Origin: Lepidurus packardi
Taxonomy: Eukaryota; Arthropoda; Branchiopoda; Notostraca; Triopsidae
Length of the DNA stretch: 64,000 nt
Direction of reading: 5' to 3'
Assembly (NCBI GenBank): GCA_023053545.1
Contig: JAKZAN010000001.1
Location: 12,726,024-12,790,023 of the forward strand
The position numbers and the translations under genes were made by a program. The notes under the pieces are model-generated. The model was not told the origin of the DNA. It saw only the letters and a list, made by a program, of their open reading frames with translations, and ran no database searches. Of the stretch, positions 46,108 to 60,633 are shown in pieces; position 1 is the stretch's first letter; each line of letters starts with the position of its first letter.

Positions 46108-46740
46108 GGTTTTAAATGAGAGAATTTCACAATGATTGGCATGCACAAGCGTGTGGAAAGTTCACAACACTTGTTTGACTCACTAATAAACTTTGTCCAG
46201 GACTATGAACGCTCACTATATGTGCTTGTTACGCGTGTAGGGGGCAGAAATGGAGTTTAGAAGCAGTTAGCTTTCCGGAAATCCTTTTGGCGTTGAAACG
46301 GATTATTGTTGCAAAAACGAACAGCTCCTGCACTAATCTGCGTTGTTGGCTTTACGACATGCACCCAACTGTCTGAGACCAAGACCGCGGCAAACGAACT
46401 CGGCAAACTCTGGTGCTTGTTTTCTTGGACTGGGCACGGAACATAGAACCTAGCCGCATGAAGGAATTCCAAGAGTTTCAAGGACAATTGTTCCCAGAGG
46501 TATATTGTAAAAGTACAGGTACTTGACTGGACGGACGAAAACAAGGAAAAGGAAAAAAGGAAACTTCCTTTTCGACTCGACCATTCCATCCTAAAACTCC
46601 CGCCCACTTGGTCAGTGCCGGGAAAGTCCGAAGTTTTGAGAACTGAGGACAACCTTCCAAAAGACTAGTGTGTGTGGGCGAAATTTCGTGTAATTGGTTC
46701 TCATAGAGGAAGGACATATATTACAAGATTAAGAACAGAC
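46108..46740. promoter_or_regulatory. Divergent region, distal PLC-delta start / BDH1-like gene
   Basis: If the distal first exon is used, the start codons are 633 bp apart. No coding content is supported; the frame at 46257-46652 (-) lacks any recognisable feature. Confidence 0.35.
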
Positions 46741-47920
46741 ATGCCGTGGCTTTTTCATTTCCACTCGTGGTGGGAAGATCCGACCATTTGGCTAGGAACG
46801 GCCTTTGCGCTCATGTTTTTGGGCTCTGTTCTGCTGCTGATCGTAACGTGGTGGTGGTGGAGGCGAAGCCAAGCCAGTCAACAGGTTGATTTCGACGGCA
46901 AAATCATTTTTATTACTGGCTGCGATTCAGGAGTGGGCTTGTCTCTGGCAAGTTACGCCCACCAACTCGGTTTCCATGTTCTGGCGGGATGTTTGAAACC
47001 TGACGGCGAAGGACCAGCCTTGTTGCGGGAATTGTGTGAAGAGTCACCTCAGCGATTAAGAGTTGTGCCTTTGGACGTGACGAAGATCGAAGCCGTCTTA
47101 GAAGCTAAGCACGAAATCGAAGAATGGATGACTGAAGATGATTTAAGCTTATGGGCTGTAGTCAACAATGCCGGCGTGTTAGTTTTCGGTCTGTTGGAGT
47201 GGCTACTCGAAGAGCAGATTGTCAGCCAGCTCAGGATCAACTTGGAGGGAGCGATTCGTGTCAGTAACACATTTCTTCCTATGCTTCGGCAGTCCAAAGG
47301 TGAGTTTCCATCCCAGTCACCTTTATTAAAAATTAAACCTTAATTAACTTTAAAATTTTTTTCCAGGGAGGCTTATTAATATAACGAGTCCTACAGGCCA
47401 ATTGTCATTCCCCGGTTTGGCCGTGTATTCTGCTACCAAAGCTGGTGTTGAGGGCTTTTCAGATGCTCTCAGGCGAGAAATGAAGCTCTGGGATGTTGAC
47501 GTTATTCTCTTCAATCCAGGTAAACAACTAAAATTTTTCCTTCGAGGAGATTGTGGATCCAAATGTCTTTCTTTGTTAGGTGATTTGTCACGTCATACGC
47601 AAATCATGGCTGCCCAAAAGCTACACTTTGAGAAAATGAGAGCTAAAGTTGACTATTCCGCTTTTGGCGATTTCTTTCAAGCGTTTGAGAAACACATTAT
47701 ATCCAACCTCAGTCCGCCTCAAGTTGGAGTCTTGGAAGATGTAGGCAGTATGTATCCAAATTTCAAAGACGCTTTGCTGAGCGCGCAGCCTCTATCTCGC
47801 TACCAGAACTTAAGTGTGCCATTTCGTATGTTTCTCTATGTCACAAGCTTGTTACCCAACGTTTGGAATGATACTATAATTCGCAGTATTGGTTTCAAAT
47901 CCATGGGTTACAATCCTTGA
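46741..47920 (+). CDS. Short-chain dehydrogenase, BDH1/SDR9C-like
   Basis: Exons: 46741-47299, 47367-47519 and 47580-47920; 350 residues. An N-terminal membrane segment (WLGTAFALMFLGSVLLLIV) precedes a classical Rossmann fold: TGCDSGVG dinucleotide motif, an acidic DVT segment, NNAG, and the catalytic YSATKAG (YxxxK). The Ser partner is in NITSPTG. TGCDSG with AGCL is typical of the SDR9C group, which contains 3-hydroxybutyrate dehydrogenase 1 and retinol/hydroxysteroid dehydrogenases; the C-terminal segment PLSRYQNLSVPFRM resembles BDH1. The substrate cannot be fixed from sequence. The membrane anchor suggests ER or mitochondrial membrane. An in-frame ATG at 46672 could extend the N terminus. 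The 3' end is convergent with ZFPL1 (255 bp between stops). Confidence 0.88.
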
Positions 47921-48175
47921 TCTAAGAAGATCTCATAAACAGCAAAACAGGGAAAATCATTTTCAAAGATTAGAACAAGGTGCCTGACTCGGAATATTAA
48001 CTGTATTGCAGAATAATCGTGAATATTACCCCCCATCACATTCATGTATGCAGCAGTTACTTAAAAATACACAAAAACAAATACACAATCCCCCCCTTCC
48101 CTCCTCCTTTTTTTCATTGGAGTGGTGATGCTTTCCTATAAAGCGAAAAAAACAGCAAACTTGCTCTAAAACATC

Positions 48176-49315
48176 TTAGTGGCCATCTTCCATGCGTATC
48201 ATAGGGTTGCGGTCAAACGTGGCTTCTTCTTCCGGCCCGCTAAATATTCTGCTACTTATGGCAATCAGAAACATAATACCCACAATGCCCAGCACGGCCC
48301 AGAGTGCTGTGCGACGCTTTGACTTCCTTGACAGCCCTTTCTGTTGCAAGGCATTCCTATGGAAAGGCTTTAAAAAAGATATGCTACAATTTATACGATG
48401 CTTACTCGAGCCATCGTCCAAGCATTTCCCAGACTGACTTTCGTTTATATTTATCGTCGTCGTTATCTACCAATCCCTTCCACCTAGGAGTGACCGAATC
48501 ATTGCGGTGGTACACAGCAGCACCGTCACTAAAGCCGTCGACATTGACTACGCTATATGGTGGACCAGGATTCTTAACCGGCCTGATAGGCGTGGAAGGA
48601 AAAGGACTGGCTTGTCCGCCGTTGTGTATTCTGGCTTGGGGAACAGATTCGCTGTGAGGACTTGCAATACCGCTGTCATCTGACATGCTAGAAATGATGA
48701 CTTCGCTATCTGAGGACTTGAAGAAAAGTATAGGATTAATCATTTGCATATTTAGTTAGTAACCAGTTTACCATTGGTAGGCCTAGACCTTCCCTTGCCC
48801 AGCTCTTTCTCGAAAGAATATTCCGGAGTGCATCTACTACTGGTGAAACCATGTTGGCTGGCGGAAAGATTCCCGTGTCACAAGTTGGGCAACTAAAACC
48901 AGCAGGGGCGGTGTTCGACGGTAGTTGCCTGGCCCAACCATCCAAGCAGTTTATGTGATAAACGTCTGAATACGGAAAACTTCAAATAACTGCCTATTGT
49001 GAATTAAAACGTAAGGATGAAATGTGAATGCGTACGGTAGCAGGTAAGACGAATGCATTCCTCATTGTTTAGTTCCCCGGAGCAGAGCTCACATACCGGG
49101 CTATAGTCGCTGTCTTTCAGCCATTGCAAATAGGATTGGACAATACACTAAGGAAGAGTAATTTCATTAACCTACTGAACGTTTATTATGTTGATATAAT
49201 CAAGAATGAATACCTTGGGGTGGTTGCTGACCATGCAGTATTCGCAAACATTCACTCTGTGCTCAAAACAGAACTGGTTGGTAACTTTCTTTTTGGGGCA
49301 TTTACAAAGTCCCAT
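48176..49315 (-). CDS. ZFPL1: Zinc finger protein-like 1 (Golgi membrane protein)
   Basis: Minus-strand exons: 49315-49214, 49147-49036, 48965-48772, 48716-48406 and 48356-48176; 299 residues against 310 in human. The start [20 protein letters not shown] and the block [20 protein letters not shown] are near-identical to the family's B-box-like zinc finger. A RING-like domain follows ([31 protein letters not shown]). The C-terminal half is disordered and ends in a membrane anchor ([18 protein letters not shown]) with a short lumenal tail. ZFPL1 is a cis-Golgi tail-type membrane protein that binds GM130 and supports cis-Golgi structure. The start lies 263 bp from that of TSNAX in a divergent arrangement. 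Confidence 0.95.
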
Positions 49316-49578
49316 TTTGCCAATTAAAATTGATCTGGACAACCAAATTGACGCATTTGTTGACCCTGTGAGTTGGCCGATCGGGAATTGGGGAGTAAAC
49401 AAATGCGAGCTATGTTCAGAATAAGCAGCAAGATACCAGGCTTGTAATTCACGATTGTCGCAACAAAAGTTGAGGGACAAGAAGGTAAATATTACGCCTT
49501 TTTTAATCAGCAGTCGTAGTCTAGAATCATCTGTAAGTTTATAACAAGTATTTTAACTGTTCAATAGGACACATAACA

Positions 49579-50634
49579 ATGCAGCGTGGCCTTGGGTATT
49601 GTCGAGGTAGGAGAGGTGGAAGCGGGCGAGGAGGTGCACGCTCCGGAGGGGGTTTCCGTCAGAAGGACTTTAACGATCCCGGGGATGAAGACGATGTGAC
49701 TCCTCCAATCAGTTCATCAGTGGCTGTTTTCTTTCAAGAATGCTCAATCACTTTGGACGATCATCATGATAGACACGAACGCTTGGTCAAATTAAGTCGG
49801 GATATCACAATTGAAAGCAAGAGAGTCATCTTCCTGCTTCACAGGATTGTTGGGTAGGAAATTCTCTAACCAAACTTATAAAAACCAAATTCTTACCGGA
49901 TCAATACCTTCCTAGTAACGCTCAGGCCGATAAGATTATTCAAGAAGCGGAAAGTAAATTAGAATACGTCCGGGCAACCTTATGGAAACAAATCGCCATC
50001 GAGTTGGATGGTCGCGACCCTTATCGTTATCTTCGCGCTATAAGCCCAGGTTCGCTTTAATTTAGAATAATGTCTTCCTTATGTTTTGTTTGGCTTTGGG
50101 CGTCAAGGCATGCAAGAGTATATAGAGGCAGTCACTTTCCATCAATATATTCAAGTTCAGAAACTTGCAACATGGAGCCAAATTTCGTCTCAACTCAAGT
50201 TTTATATTTCACCGCAACCTGATATCGCTAATGAGAGCTCACCAATCGAAGACGTAGCATCTGTTGTCAAGACGGTCTGCGTCGACGTACCGTGGACCGA
50301 ATACATACTTGGTGTGGCTGATTTATCGGGCGAACTTATGCGCTATTGCATAAGTTGCGTGGGTCAGGGAGAAACGAATTTGGCAACTATTGCTTGTCAG
50401 TTCGTACGGGAACTTCATGATGCATTTGTGGGTGTGAATGCGACCACTTCGTCCAGCTCTCGGGAAATTAATAGAAAGTTATGGACCTTAAAGCAAAGCT
50501 TACAGAAAATGGAAGCTGCTTGTTACGCTGTTGAGGTACGAGGCTCCGAAGTACCTAAATCCTTACTAGCAATGGCTTGCAGTATGGACCCCTATGATGC
50601 CAGAAACACTGGCGACTTCGAAGAATTTGGTTAA
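49579..50634 (+). CDS. TSNAX: Translin-associated factor X (TRAX)
   Basis: Exons: 49579-49853, 49916-50049 and 50108-50634; 311 residues. After a Gly/Arg-rich N terminus (RGRRGGSGRGGARSGGG, nuclear-signal-like) comes the translin fold, all helical: HERLVKLSRDITIESKRVIF, SPGMQEYIEAVTFHQYI, YILGVADLSGELMRYCI and KQSLQKMEAACYAVEVRGSE, which are the conserved TRAX segments. With translin it forms the C3PO endonuclease that removes passenger strands in RNA silencing and processes tRNA; the catalytic acidic residues lie in TRAX, consistent with the Glu/Asp in EYIEAV and GELMRYC-type helices. A fragment of the last exon recurs at 54714 (see findings). Translin itself is not in the window. Confidence 0.94.
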
Positions 50635-51464
50635 AGTGAGATGATTATTTTGTATATTACGCATTACACGTCTTTGGAAGCATTTAAGGATGTGTACTGG
50701 TCGCGTTTATATACTAATGTCTCCTACCGTTTTTATAAACATGGCTTTTCATGTGTTTAATTTCCTGCATTACGAACTATACTTCATCATTTCCCAAGGC
50801 TTATCGCAATGCGACAGTTTCCACATACACAAAAATGACTGGGCAAAGCGATGAAGAAATTTGGTCAAGTTCCAGATTGCAACTCCCGCCCTAGGATTTA
50901 AAGGGATTTGTTTGTTTTGTCGTTTAGAAATCTTTAATCCTATATAGCTTTGGGAACTTCTGATTCGGTCATCGCTCTCGTGTTTTCCAGTTTCGTGTGG
51001 CTAGCTCAAACTGGTAACTCGTCAGCTTCTTGAATATGGGCATGTGAAAGTCACGTACCGAAGATACACTGCATTTAAGGCAATGTGCGAGCAGCTTTTG
51101 TGAAAATAGCGCAGAAGAGATGACCTTCATTCACTATATCCCATACATGGTTCTTTGCTCGGGGTAGTAGTTCTATGACTATGAGTAATACAAGGCAAGA
51201 AGGTTCATCGCATTAAATCGCCCACCAAAACCCCACAACTATACCCACCTTTATACTGCAGCTTCCTTACCTTCGGTCAATATCGAGTTGCGGCTAGACA
51301 CGTCTATCGATTTGGACCGCGGCTGCGTTCTGGGTGCTGCCCTCTGCCTTATGTCGCTGCTTCGTCCCTTTCCATTGTGCATTCCGACGCTGACATCGTC
51401 TCGAATAGGAGTATTCGTGACTTTTACCTTTTAAATCTTTTCATTAGTATCGTGAACTGCAGTT
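50635..51464. promoter_or_regulatory. TSNAX 3' region and beta-tubulin upstream region
   Basis: Both flanking genes are on the + strand. A TATATAG sequence at about 50941 and a pyrimidine-rich stretch near 51340-51460 fit promoter and 5' untranslated sequence of beta-tubulin. No coding frame is supported. Confidence 0.35.
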
Positions 51465-53837
<2,373 letters not shown>

Positions 53838-54949
53838 GAAGAAAGAGAAAAGAAGTGAAGATTCACTAACGAGTTGAAATTCCAGTTTGTTTCGTTACAT
53901 GCTTTCCTAGCAAATCTATCCCATCTTTTGTAGGCTAACTGTCCCTTCTTTGAAAAATTATACCTGGTTAAAAGCTTCGTGCTAAAACTTTTCTAGTTGA
54001 TCTATTAATGAGCGTTTAACAAGGTCTTCCTCTGCAAATAAATAAAACATACGACTTGTAACCATGTGGGGTACCTTCTCATCCGGAGTTGAAGCCTCGT
54101 CATCGACAACTCATCAAGGTTGCAAGATTGGCGTCCAGTTCTTTCCGCTAACATCCTCAGACCGCAAGGAAGAGTGCAGATAACACGATAAGGAATTAAC
54201 GCAGAATACTTACACTCTCGAAAAGAAACAGAAGTTACTGAAGATCAACTAACTAGTTCAATTATTTTGCAAAGCAAGTTGAATAAAAAAATACAACAAA
54301 TTACTTCTAAAAAATAGTACATACTTTGGAGATCACATATGGACAAATTGGAACAATATGCAATATCCCTTTCTCGTAGTTGACTTCGAAGCTTACTCAA
54401 AGCGCTCAGTCAATGAAAAGCTGTCTTTGATCTTCGTTTTACCATTTCGCCTTGTAGGCGTCAGTCTGATAGAAAGAGCGATAAGAGCTGAAAGCTTAAC
54501 CAATATATTCTGAAAACCCTTCTTATACGATTAATTTGGTACGGCAAAATGAAAGATACATTGTAAAGTTATATTCAACCATTTGGGCCAATACCAAAAA
54601 CAGCTAAAATTTAGCCTTGTACCAGAGAACTGCAAGACGCACAAAACTGAACCAGTTTCGAACTGAAGCCTATTTCCCAGCAAAAAATAAAACCAATAAC
54701 AAGTGTGAATACACGTACCGTCGTGGACCGAGTACATACTTGATGTGGCTGATTATTGTGAAGACAGGCAGTTCTTGCTACCTCTCGTGAACAAGATTAT
54801 GTCGTACAAGTTTCGTTTATTCGAAGACAAATTTACACGAGGTCTGATCTTACAAGACGTATAACCTTTCCTCTACATCGTCTAACCGGTTGACCGGGTA
54901 ATGGGATTTAATGCCGCAGCAAATGGGAGGCTTGATGGTACTGGCAAAT
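53838..54949. other. Convergent 3' region, beta-tubulin / COX8-like gene
   Basis: It contains a likely beta-tubulin polyadenylation signal (AATAAA at 54041-54046). The rest is AT-rich without supported coding. A 42 bp piece at 54714-54755 is a diverged copy of TSNAX exon 3 sequence. Confidence 0.5.
54041..54046 (+). terminator. AATAAA polyadenylation signal of beta-tubulin
   Basis: A canonical signal about 200 bp after the stop codon, in an AATAAATAAA context. Use is inferred. Confidence 0.5.
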
Positions 54950-55232
54950 TTAGTCGCGTCCGCGATAATTCTTGATGTTTACCAAAATATACGCAGGTAT
55001 GATGCACATACCCACTGTCATGACGGTTCCCAGTACGAGTTTTTCCTGAAAAGTATGTATATTTAAGTACGATTGGTCTTTTTGCGTTTTGGTTTCCTTG
55101 TGTTATACTTACTGCTAAGGAAACTCGTACTCTGGGGGGTCCAGAAACGATGGAGGTGCGAACTTGCATAATGTTCGCAGATTTGGAAACCAAGGAGGAT
55201 CCCGAGGAAATAACACTTCGTGCGGCAAACAT
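54950..55232 (-). CDS. Cytochrome c oxidase subunit 8-like protein
   Basis: Minus-strand exons: 55232-55113 and 55045-54950; 71 residues. The N terminus (MFAARSVISSGSSLVSKSAN) is basic, Ser/Ala-rich and free of acidic residues, as in mitochondrial targeting peptides. The mature part has one membrane helix (LVLGTVMTVGMCIIPAYILV) followed by NIKNYRGRD. Length, Pro-Ala-(Tyr/Trp)-Ile-Leu in the helix end and the Y(R/K)-rich tail match COX8, a nuclear-encoded subunit of respiratory complex IV in the inner membrane. Because the protein is tiny, another single-span complex subunit is possible, but COX8 fits best. Confidence 0.75.
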
Positions 55233-55589
55233 TTTGAAAATTTAATAAATGTTGGCCTGAACAATTTGTTATGGCGTACGGAAAGGAACTTACTCACGTT
55301 GCCATGTTCTTATGCAAACCTATTTGCATTATAGAGTCTATTATAAATTGTTAAAGTTGAATTTTTTGTACAATTCTATTATAGTAACAGTAGCTTATTA
55401 TTTCCGAAAGTTAAATAACATAATTGTTGGTTAGGTTATTTAGAAAGCAATGTTGTAAAAACACTCAACCACAAACCAGCAGTAGCGCGTGATTCAAAGT
55501 TCAACTGGTAAACGCAGATGTAAGCACAGTAAGTAAAACACCAGATATCATGAAAACTCTTTTAAACGTTTTTTAAATCATGTATTGAG
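55233..55589. other. Gap between COX8-like gene start and UTP25 stop
   Basis: AT-rich; it should hold the COX8-like promoter and the UTP25 3' untranslated region. Nothing further is visible. Confidence 0.4.
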
Positions 55590-58132
55590 TTATCGGCTTC
55601 CTGTAACAACCAAGTGGACGTTTCTCTGTGACGTCATAATTGTACGAGCCCTTTCGGTACTTACAACGGCAGCCAATCGAGGAGCATCGTACTGGCAATG
55701 AAGAACGGTCACGGAAGCCGTACTTTCAGCTTCTTGCTGGTATTTGCGAGGCTGGAAGCTAGCTTGGAGCAAATTACACATTTCGGAATAAAAGTGCGGG
55801 TACATGGGTAACTGGTAAAAGACCAAATGGCGAATGCCTTTTATCCGGTACCGACGATAAAAATGTAGCCTTTCCGTGTACAGCATGAATCGTAGTTTCC
55901 CTTTGAAGAATATCTCCCTAGCTTGGGCCAGTTTTCCATCCTAATTTCAATGTAATAAGTACGCAATACGTTTAATTACCTCACGCATATTACCTCAGTA
56001 TATTCACAAGCTTCAGCGAATTCAACCTCCTCCTTCCGCAAGTAGTTTCTTAAGCGCACGTAATCAAAGTACGAAGGGATGAAAATGAGCGTATGTGCCA
56101 TTAACGCGTCATTGAACTGTGGCAGAAGTTTGGAAACGAAAAACTCAAACCTGGCATCCATGGCTTGTGCAGCAGAGTTTGCATCGAAACGATGGAATGC
56201 CTACAAGGAAACATGGTTATCAGAAACTTTAATTATTTCGAAATTTGGAGCACCAATATTACCATAGGTAGTTGCGGTACAACTTGTCCAACGGACCCTA
56301 GAGATGTTGGATTGTGTATTCTGACAATACCCCCAAAGTTCCGGCAGTGTTTGTTAAACAGTCCACTCAGTTCAGGCATGTAGACTGAGCTGAAAGCGAG
56401 TGTTTGGCGGTAGTATTTGGCCCAACCTTGCAGCATGGATAACCGTACTCGCGTGAAATCAACTCCATGTGAGTCTCTCGGTTGCAAGTGCAAATGGCTG
56501 ACCAAGTGTAAGATATGGTCCCAGTTTTGCATCATTAGCACATCGGCTTGATCCAAAACAAATACTTCAATGGACGACAAAAAGTCGAAATCCCTATCCG
56601 CTTCACCTTCAGCTCCGATGATCAATCGCAATCCCAAAGGCGACGCAATGATGATATCCGAAACATAAAAGTTGGTATAGAGCTGCAAACCATAAAATAC
56701 AAGAAATTAGCTTTACTCATTAAATCCATAACATTCTACTCTATACCACGACCAAGACTAATACCTTGAGACAGCGCTTTGTGATGCTAATACCTATTCG
56801 AAACGCGTCATCAATGTTACCCGCAAACGTTTCTTCCCAATCGTCAGGTTTGTAATGCTTCTCTTTCTTCTCTCCTCGATGCAAGTATTCTTCGTCGAAG
56901 CGTTTTCTATGCATTACGTTCCCGCCCTTTTCTTCCCCAACCAGTAGCTGAACCAACATCTGCACTATCCGCACTACGGATTCGCGAAATGGGACTACTA
57001 TGAGTACCCTCGGACGAGCCAAACCTTGGTCTCGGAATTCATCGCCGTATTCCACGTGAAGGTTTTTAGCCTTCTTGCCAATGATAGAGAGCTCGGCTTT
57101 CTTTTTGTTAATTTTGGCATTATGTTGTAAAACCACCGACCGCGCTTTCAACACATGATTCAAAGCGTGGAGACAGTACGCGTGTCGGATTTCTTCTCCA
57201 TTTTTGGTGGTTCGTTCAGAATACAGTATGTCTTGGTACTGGACCATAAGAGAAAATAGTTCTTGCTGTAATGTTGTCAACGAAGTAACTCGGCTTTTGA
57301 TGGGCTGCTTAACAAACAAATGGTCGGCACCTACCAGTGCAGACGGCGCAACGGGAATTTTACCGGGTGTTATTATAGCGTGTTCTTCACCAAGCATGTC
57401 GCTCGTTAATGGGCTTAAGAATGTCTTGACCGGTCTTTCAAGAACTTGAACGTTCAAGTGGCCCAGCGTTGGCCAGCTTAAATCTTCCTGGGTGTTATAA
57501 GGTTTAGTGGACGACAACGGCTCCAGTAGGCTATCTGGAAGTTCCCCTTCGAAATGCAGATGGAACGGGTCTTTGGCGTCCAATTGGCCCATGTCAAGAT
57601 CGTCTTCCGCAACTTCTTCTTCATCTTCCACTGCGTCGTACTCTTCTTGGTCTGCTAGAGAATCCCCATTTACGAGACTTGTGTTGCCATCGTCTTTGGA
57701 TAGTAAACTTGCATCGTCTCCTTCATCCTCTTCATCTTCCGTTTCCTCTTCAGGTTCCATTTCTTCCTCATTCGACTGCTTTCCCTCATCGTCGCTTTCG
57801 GATTCCTCTTCAGCGCTGGATCCGAATGCTGTACATTTGGAAGCCGATGTGGTACCTAGCATGCCAAGGAGTTGATCATAAGCGTGCGGTTCTTCAGTTT
57901 CAGACTCGGAAGACGTATCCGAGAATGATTCGGATTCTTCCTTGGACGGTGGAACAAATCTAGCCTTTTCCTGTTCTAATTTGGCCTTTTTACTATTCAG
58001 CTCCAATTTCTGTTCTTCTCGTTGCGAAAAACCAAAGCGATTCCGCTTTTGTCCTGCCCCTCCTCTCCCTCTCGAAGAACCACCACGTCTGCCACCAAAT
58101 CCCCTTTTCCCTCTCCCCATGTTCTGTGCCAA
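55590..58132 (-). CDS. UTP25: UTP25 / digestive organ expansion factor (DIEXF)
   Basis: Minus-strand exons: 58132-56765, 56682-56263, 56200-55994 and 55940-55590; 781 residues. An RGG-rich N terminus (GRGKRGFGGRRGGSSRGRGG) and a very acidic stretch precede the DEAD-helicase-like body: NGEEIRHAYCLHALNHVLKA, RDQGLARPRVLIVVPFRES, SDIIIASPLGLRLIIG, DFDFLSSIEVFVLDQADVL and HTLIFIPSYFDYVRLRNYL, all as in vertebrate DIEXF. The helicase ATP motifs are degenerate, as is normal for this family. UTP25 is nucleolar, part of the small-subunit processome, and needed for 18S rRNA maturation; in vertebrates it also affects p53 turnover. The start could be 58132 or an internal Met at 58120. It is divergent from WDR20. 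Confidence 0.95.
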
Positions 58133-58608
58133 ACCGAAGGATAACTAACGCTTAAACCAGCAAGAATTGCAAATCGTAATTCCGCGTGGTTGACGTCCAA
58201 CAGATGACTGTTTTGTTGACTAATTTCTAAGTTTGCTGAAAAATCCACCAGGCGGCCTATTAAGAAAGCATGGCCGCTGGTGCTGGGAGAGGGAGTGACT
58301 GGCTGTTTGGAATTAAATTCGAGTGCTTTTTGTTATTTCTTTAGTACATTCTTTAAAGAAATATTATTCAGCGTTAATTATGTGATACAGGTAAATGTAT
58401 TAAATTTAAATAACTACTTAGAGAGTGACGGACCTTTAAAATCAATATGTTCTCTTTTACATTTAGGTTGTTGCTTATAAGTTATATATGTTTGTGTATA
58501 TCCAGGTTTTAAAATAATTCCCCAAATTGCAGTATTATATGCAAGGTAGCCTATCGATCTCCTTTGGTTTGTCGACTTGAAGCTAAATGGGGCGATGCTG
58601 AGCTGGCC
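58133..58608. promoter_or_regulatory. Divergent intergenic region, UTP25 / WDR20
   Basis: 476 bp between two start codons transcribed outward. The WDR20-proximal half is AT-rich. No named motif is claimed. Confidence 0.4.
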
Positions 58609-60633
58609 ATGGCTTGCCCTGGAGAGGCACCCAACAGTAGCAGTTTAGTTAGTGGGAAGGATGAAGTGAGGACCCGGTTTTCCACCAGAGAAGGAGAGTA
58701 CCGTCTCGTTCCTTTGGCAGAATACTCTCGTACGAGCCGGCTGAATTATACTACGACTACACCTGGGCAGCAAGGACAGCAACAAGGAGCAAATCCCCAA
58801 GTCCGCCTCAGCTTTTTACCGCTTCCTTCAGACCATGATCCTTCAGGCTTCTGTGATAGATTGTGTTTCAATCATGGAAGAGAGTTGTATTTTTACCTGT
58901 ACAGAGGTATTGACAAGGTAAAAAAGTTCAATAAAAACATATTCTACCTTTAAAACATAGGTAAACCTTAAACTTTATGTTCTCTACGTTTTCCCCCCCT
59001 CACAGGTCTCTGATATAAGTAAGCCTATCGATAAGCGATTGTACAAAGGCACAAGCCCTACCTGTCACGAAGCCAATCAAGTCACAGCTTCGACGGATTT
59101 CGTTTCCTTCCTTATTGGGTTTACTGGTGGGCAAGTGCAGCTCATCAATCCTTTGAAAAGTGATATGGGGAGGCTGTTTAACGAAGACGTACATTTTTTC
59201 TATTTCAAGCTTATGTCTTATAGCATTTTAACATGTATGCTTTTTTATAGCGTTTGATTGACAAGACCCGGGTGACGTGTTTACGATGGGTGCCTCAATC
59301 CCGAACGCATTTCTTGGTAGCGCATGCTTCTGGGCATATGTACTTGTACAACGAGGAGGCAGGGCCCGGAAATGGTTCCTCCCCCCAGCTCTCCCCGCTC
59401 AAAGTGGGGGAAGGCTTTAGTGTACATACCTGCCGAGTAAAAGGCGGCACCAAGAACCCAATACTGCGATGGAGCATAGGAGAACCGCCCTCAGCTATTC
59501 AGGAAATGGCATTTTCTCCGTGTGCCAAATATTTGGCCCTAGTCACCCAGGTTTAATCTCGTTTACATATTATAACATTTGGTTTGCAATAAATGTATTT
59601 GTATTTCAGGATGGTTTTCTGCGCGTGTTCCAATATGAAAGTTTGGAGCTGGTTGGATTTGCCAGATCGTATTTTGGTGGCCTGCTGTCGGTGTGCTGGT
59701 CTCCGGATGGACAGTACATTGCCGTAGGCGGTGAAGACGATCTTATCACTGTATGGAGTTTTTTGGAGAGACGAGTGGTCGCGCGAGGTCAGGGCCACCG
59801 ATCTTGGGTCACGGCAGTGTCTTTCGATGCGTTTACGAGCTCTTGCGGGTTTCCTGACCCAGACTCGGACGAAGAAGTCAATGTACGGCAGCGTAACTCG
59901 ACAATATCCTCTCAGAATTGGAACGGAAAAGCCAATGGAGAAAGTCAGAGCAGTGACGACTTGACTTGCTATCGGCTGGGCTCCGTAGGCCAAGATACTC
60001 TGCTGTGTCTGTGGGACGTTACCAATGATGTGTTGAAACAGCCTTGCGTTAAATCCCGTTGCTCGCTGATGAGCAGCAGCGGCGGGGGGTCTAGTCTGAC
60101 AGTGAGCAGCTCAAGTTTAACCCGGAAAGAAAAAGACAAAGATGATAAGGAGAAGAACCACAATCACAAGAGACATTTCAGTCTCACGGGGGTGACGGGA
60201 AAAATGAAGCATAGTGGATCAGGATCTTTATCGTCCGCCACAAGCATGAACGCGGCCTCTGCTGCAGCCTCAGCGGCAGCAAATGGTTCGGGCACGAGAT
60301 GGGATGATCCTCTGCGCTTGATTGGCACAGCAGCTTGCCCTCGGCTCGACGAGTGTCCCATGTTGGAACCTCTAGTGTGTAAAAAAGTGTCGACGGAGCG
60401 GTTATCAGCGTTGTCCTTTCGACCCGATTGTCTTTTGGCGGCCTGCCAGGATGGAATTGTATACACGTGGGCGCGACCAAAAAGGCCTCCGGTATGTATT
60501 GGAAATTATGTATGAAGGTTGAATGAAAGAACACGAAGTATTCATATTTTTGGAATTATTTATATTTATGTAGGATAACAAGGCGGGCGTTTGCCCAGGC
60601 AGTCCACCGCCTTCGGGAGGAACGATGGTGTAG
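58609..60633 (+). CDS. WDR20: WD repeat-containing protein 20 (USP12/46 cofactor)
   Basis: Exons: 58609-58917, 59006-59188, 59251-59550, 59610-60491 and 60574-60633; 577 residues. The N terminus (TRFSTREGEYRLVPLAEYSR) and SKPIDKRLYKGTSPTCHEAN are family signatures. WD blades follow: CLRWVPQSRTHFLVAHASGH, GLLSVCWSPDGQYIAVGGED, DDLITVWSFLERRVVARGQG, GSVGQDTLLCLWDVTND and the last blade near ACQDGIVYTWARP. Between blades lies a Ser- and Lys-rich insert with an Ala run, as in vertebrate WDR20. WDR20 binds and activates the deubiquitinases USP12 and USP46. An in-frame ATG at 58564 would add 15 residues. The last short exon (DNKAGVCPGSPPPSGGTMV) replaces the vertebrate C-terminal residues and is the least certain part. 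Confidence 0.93.

Noticed and set aside
59553-59993. Minus-strand 146-codon frame
   Set aside because: It lies antisense to a WD-repeat exon of WDR20 and is not protein-like.
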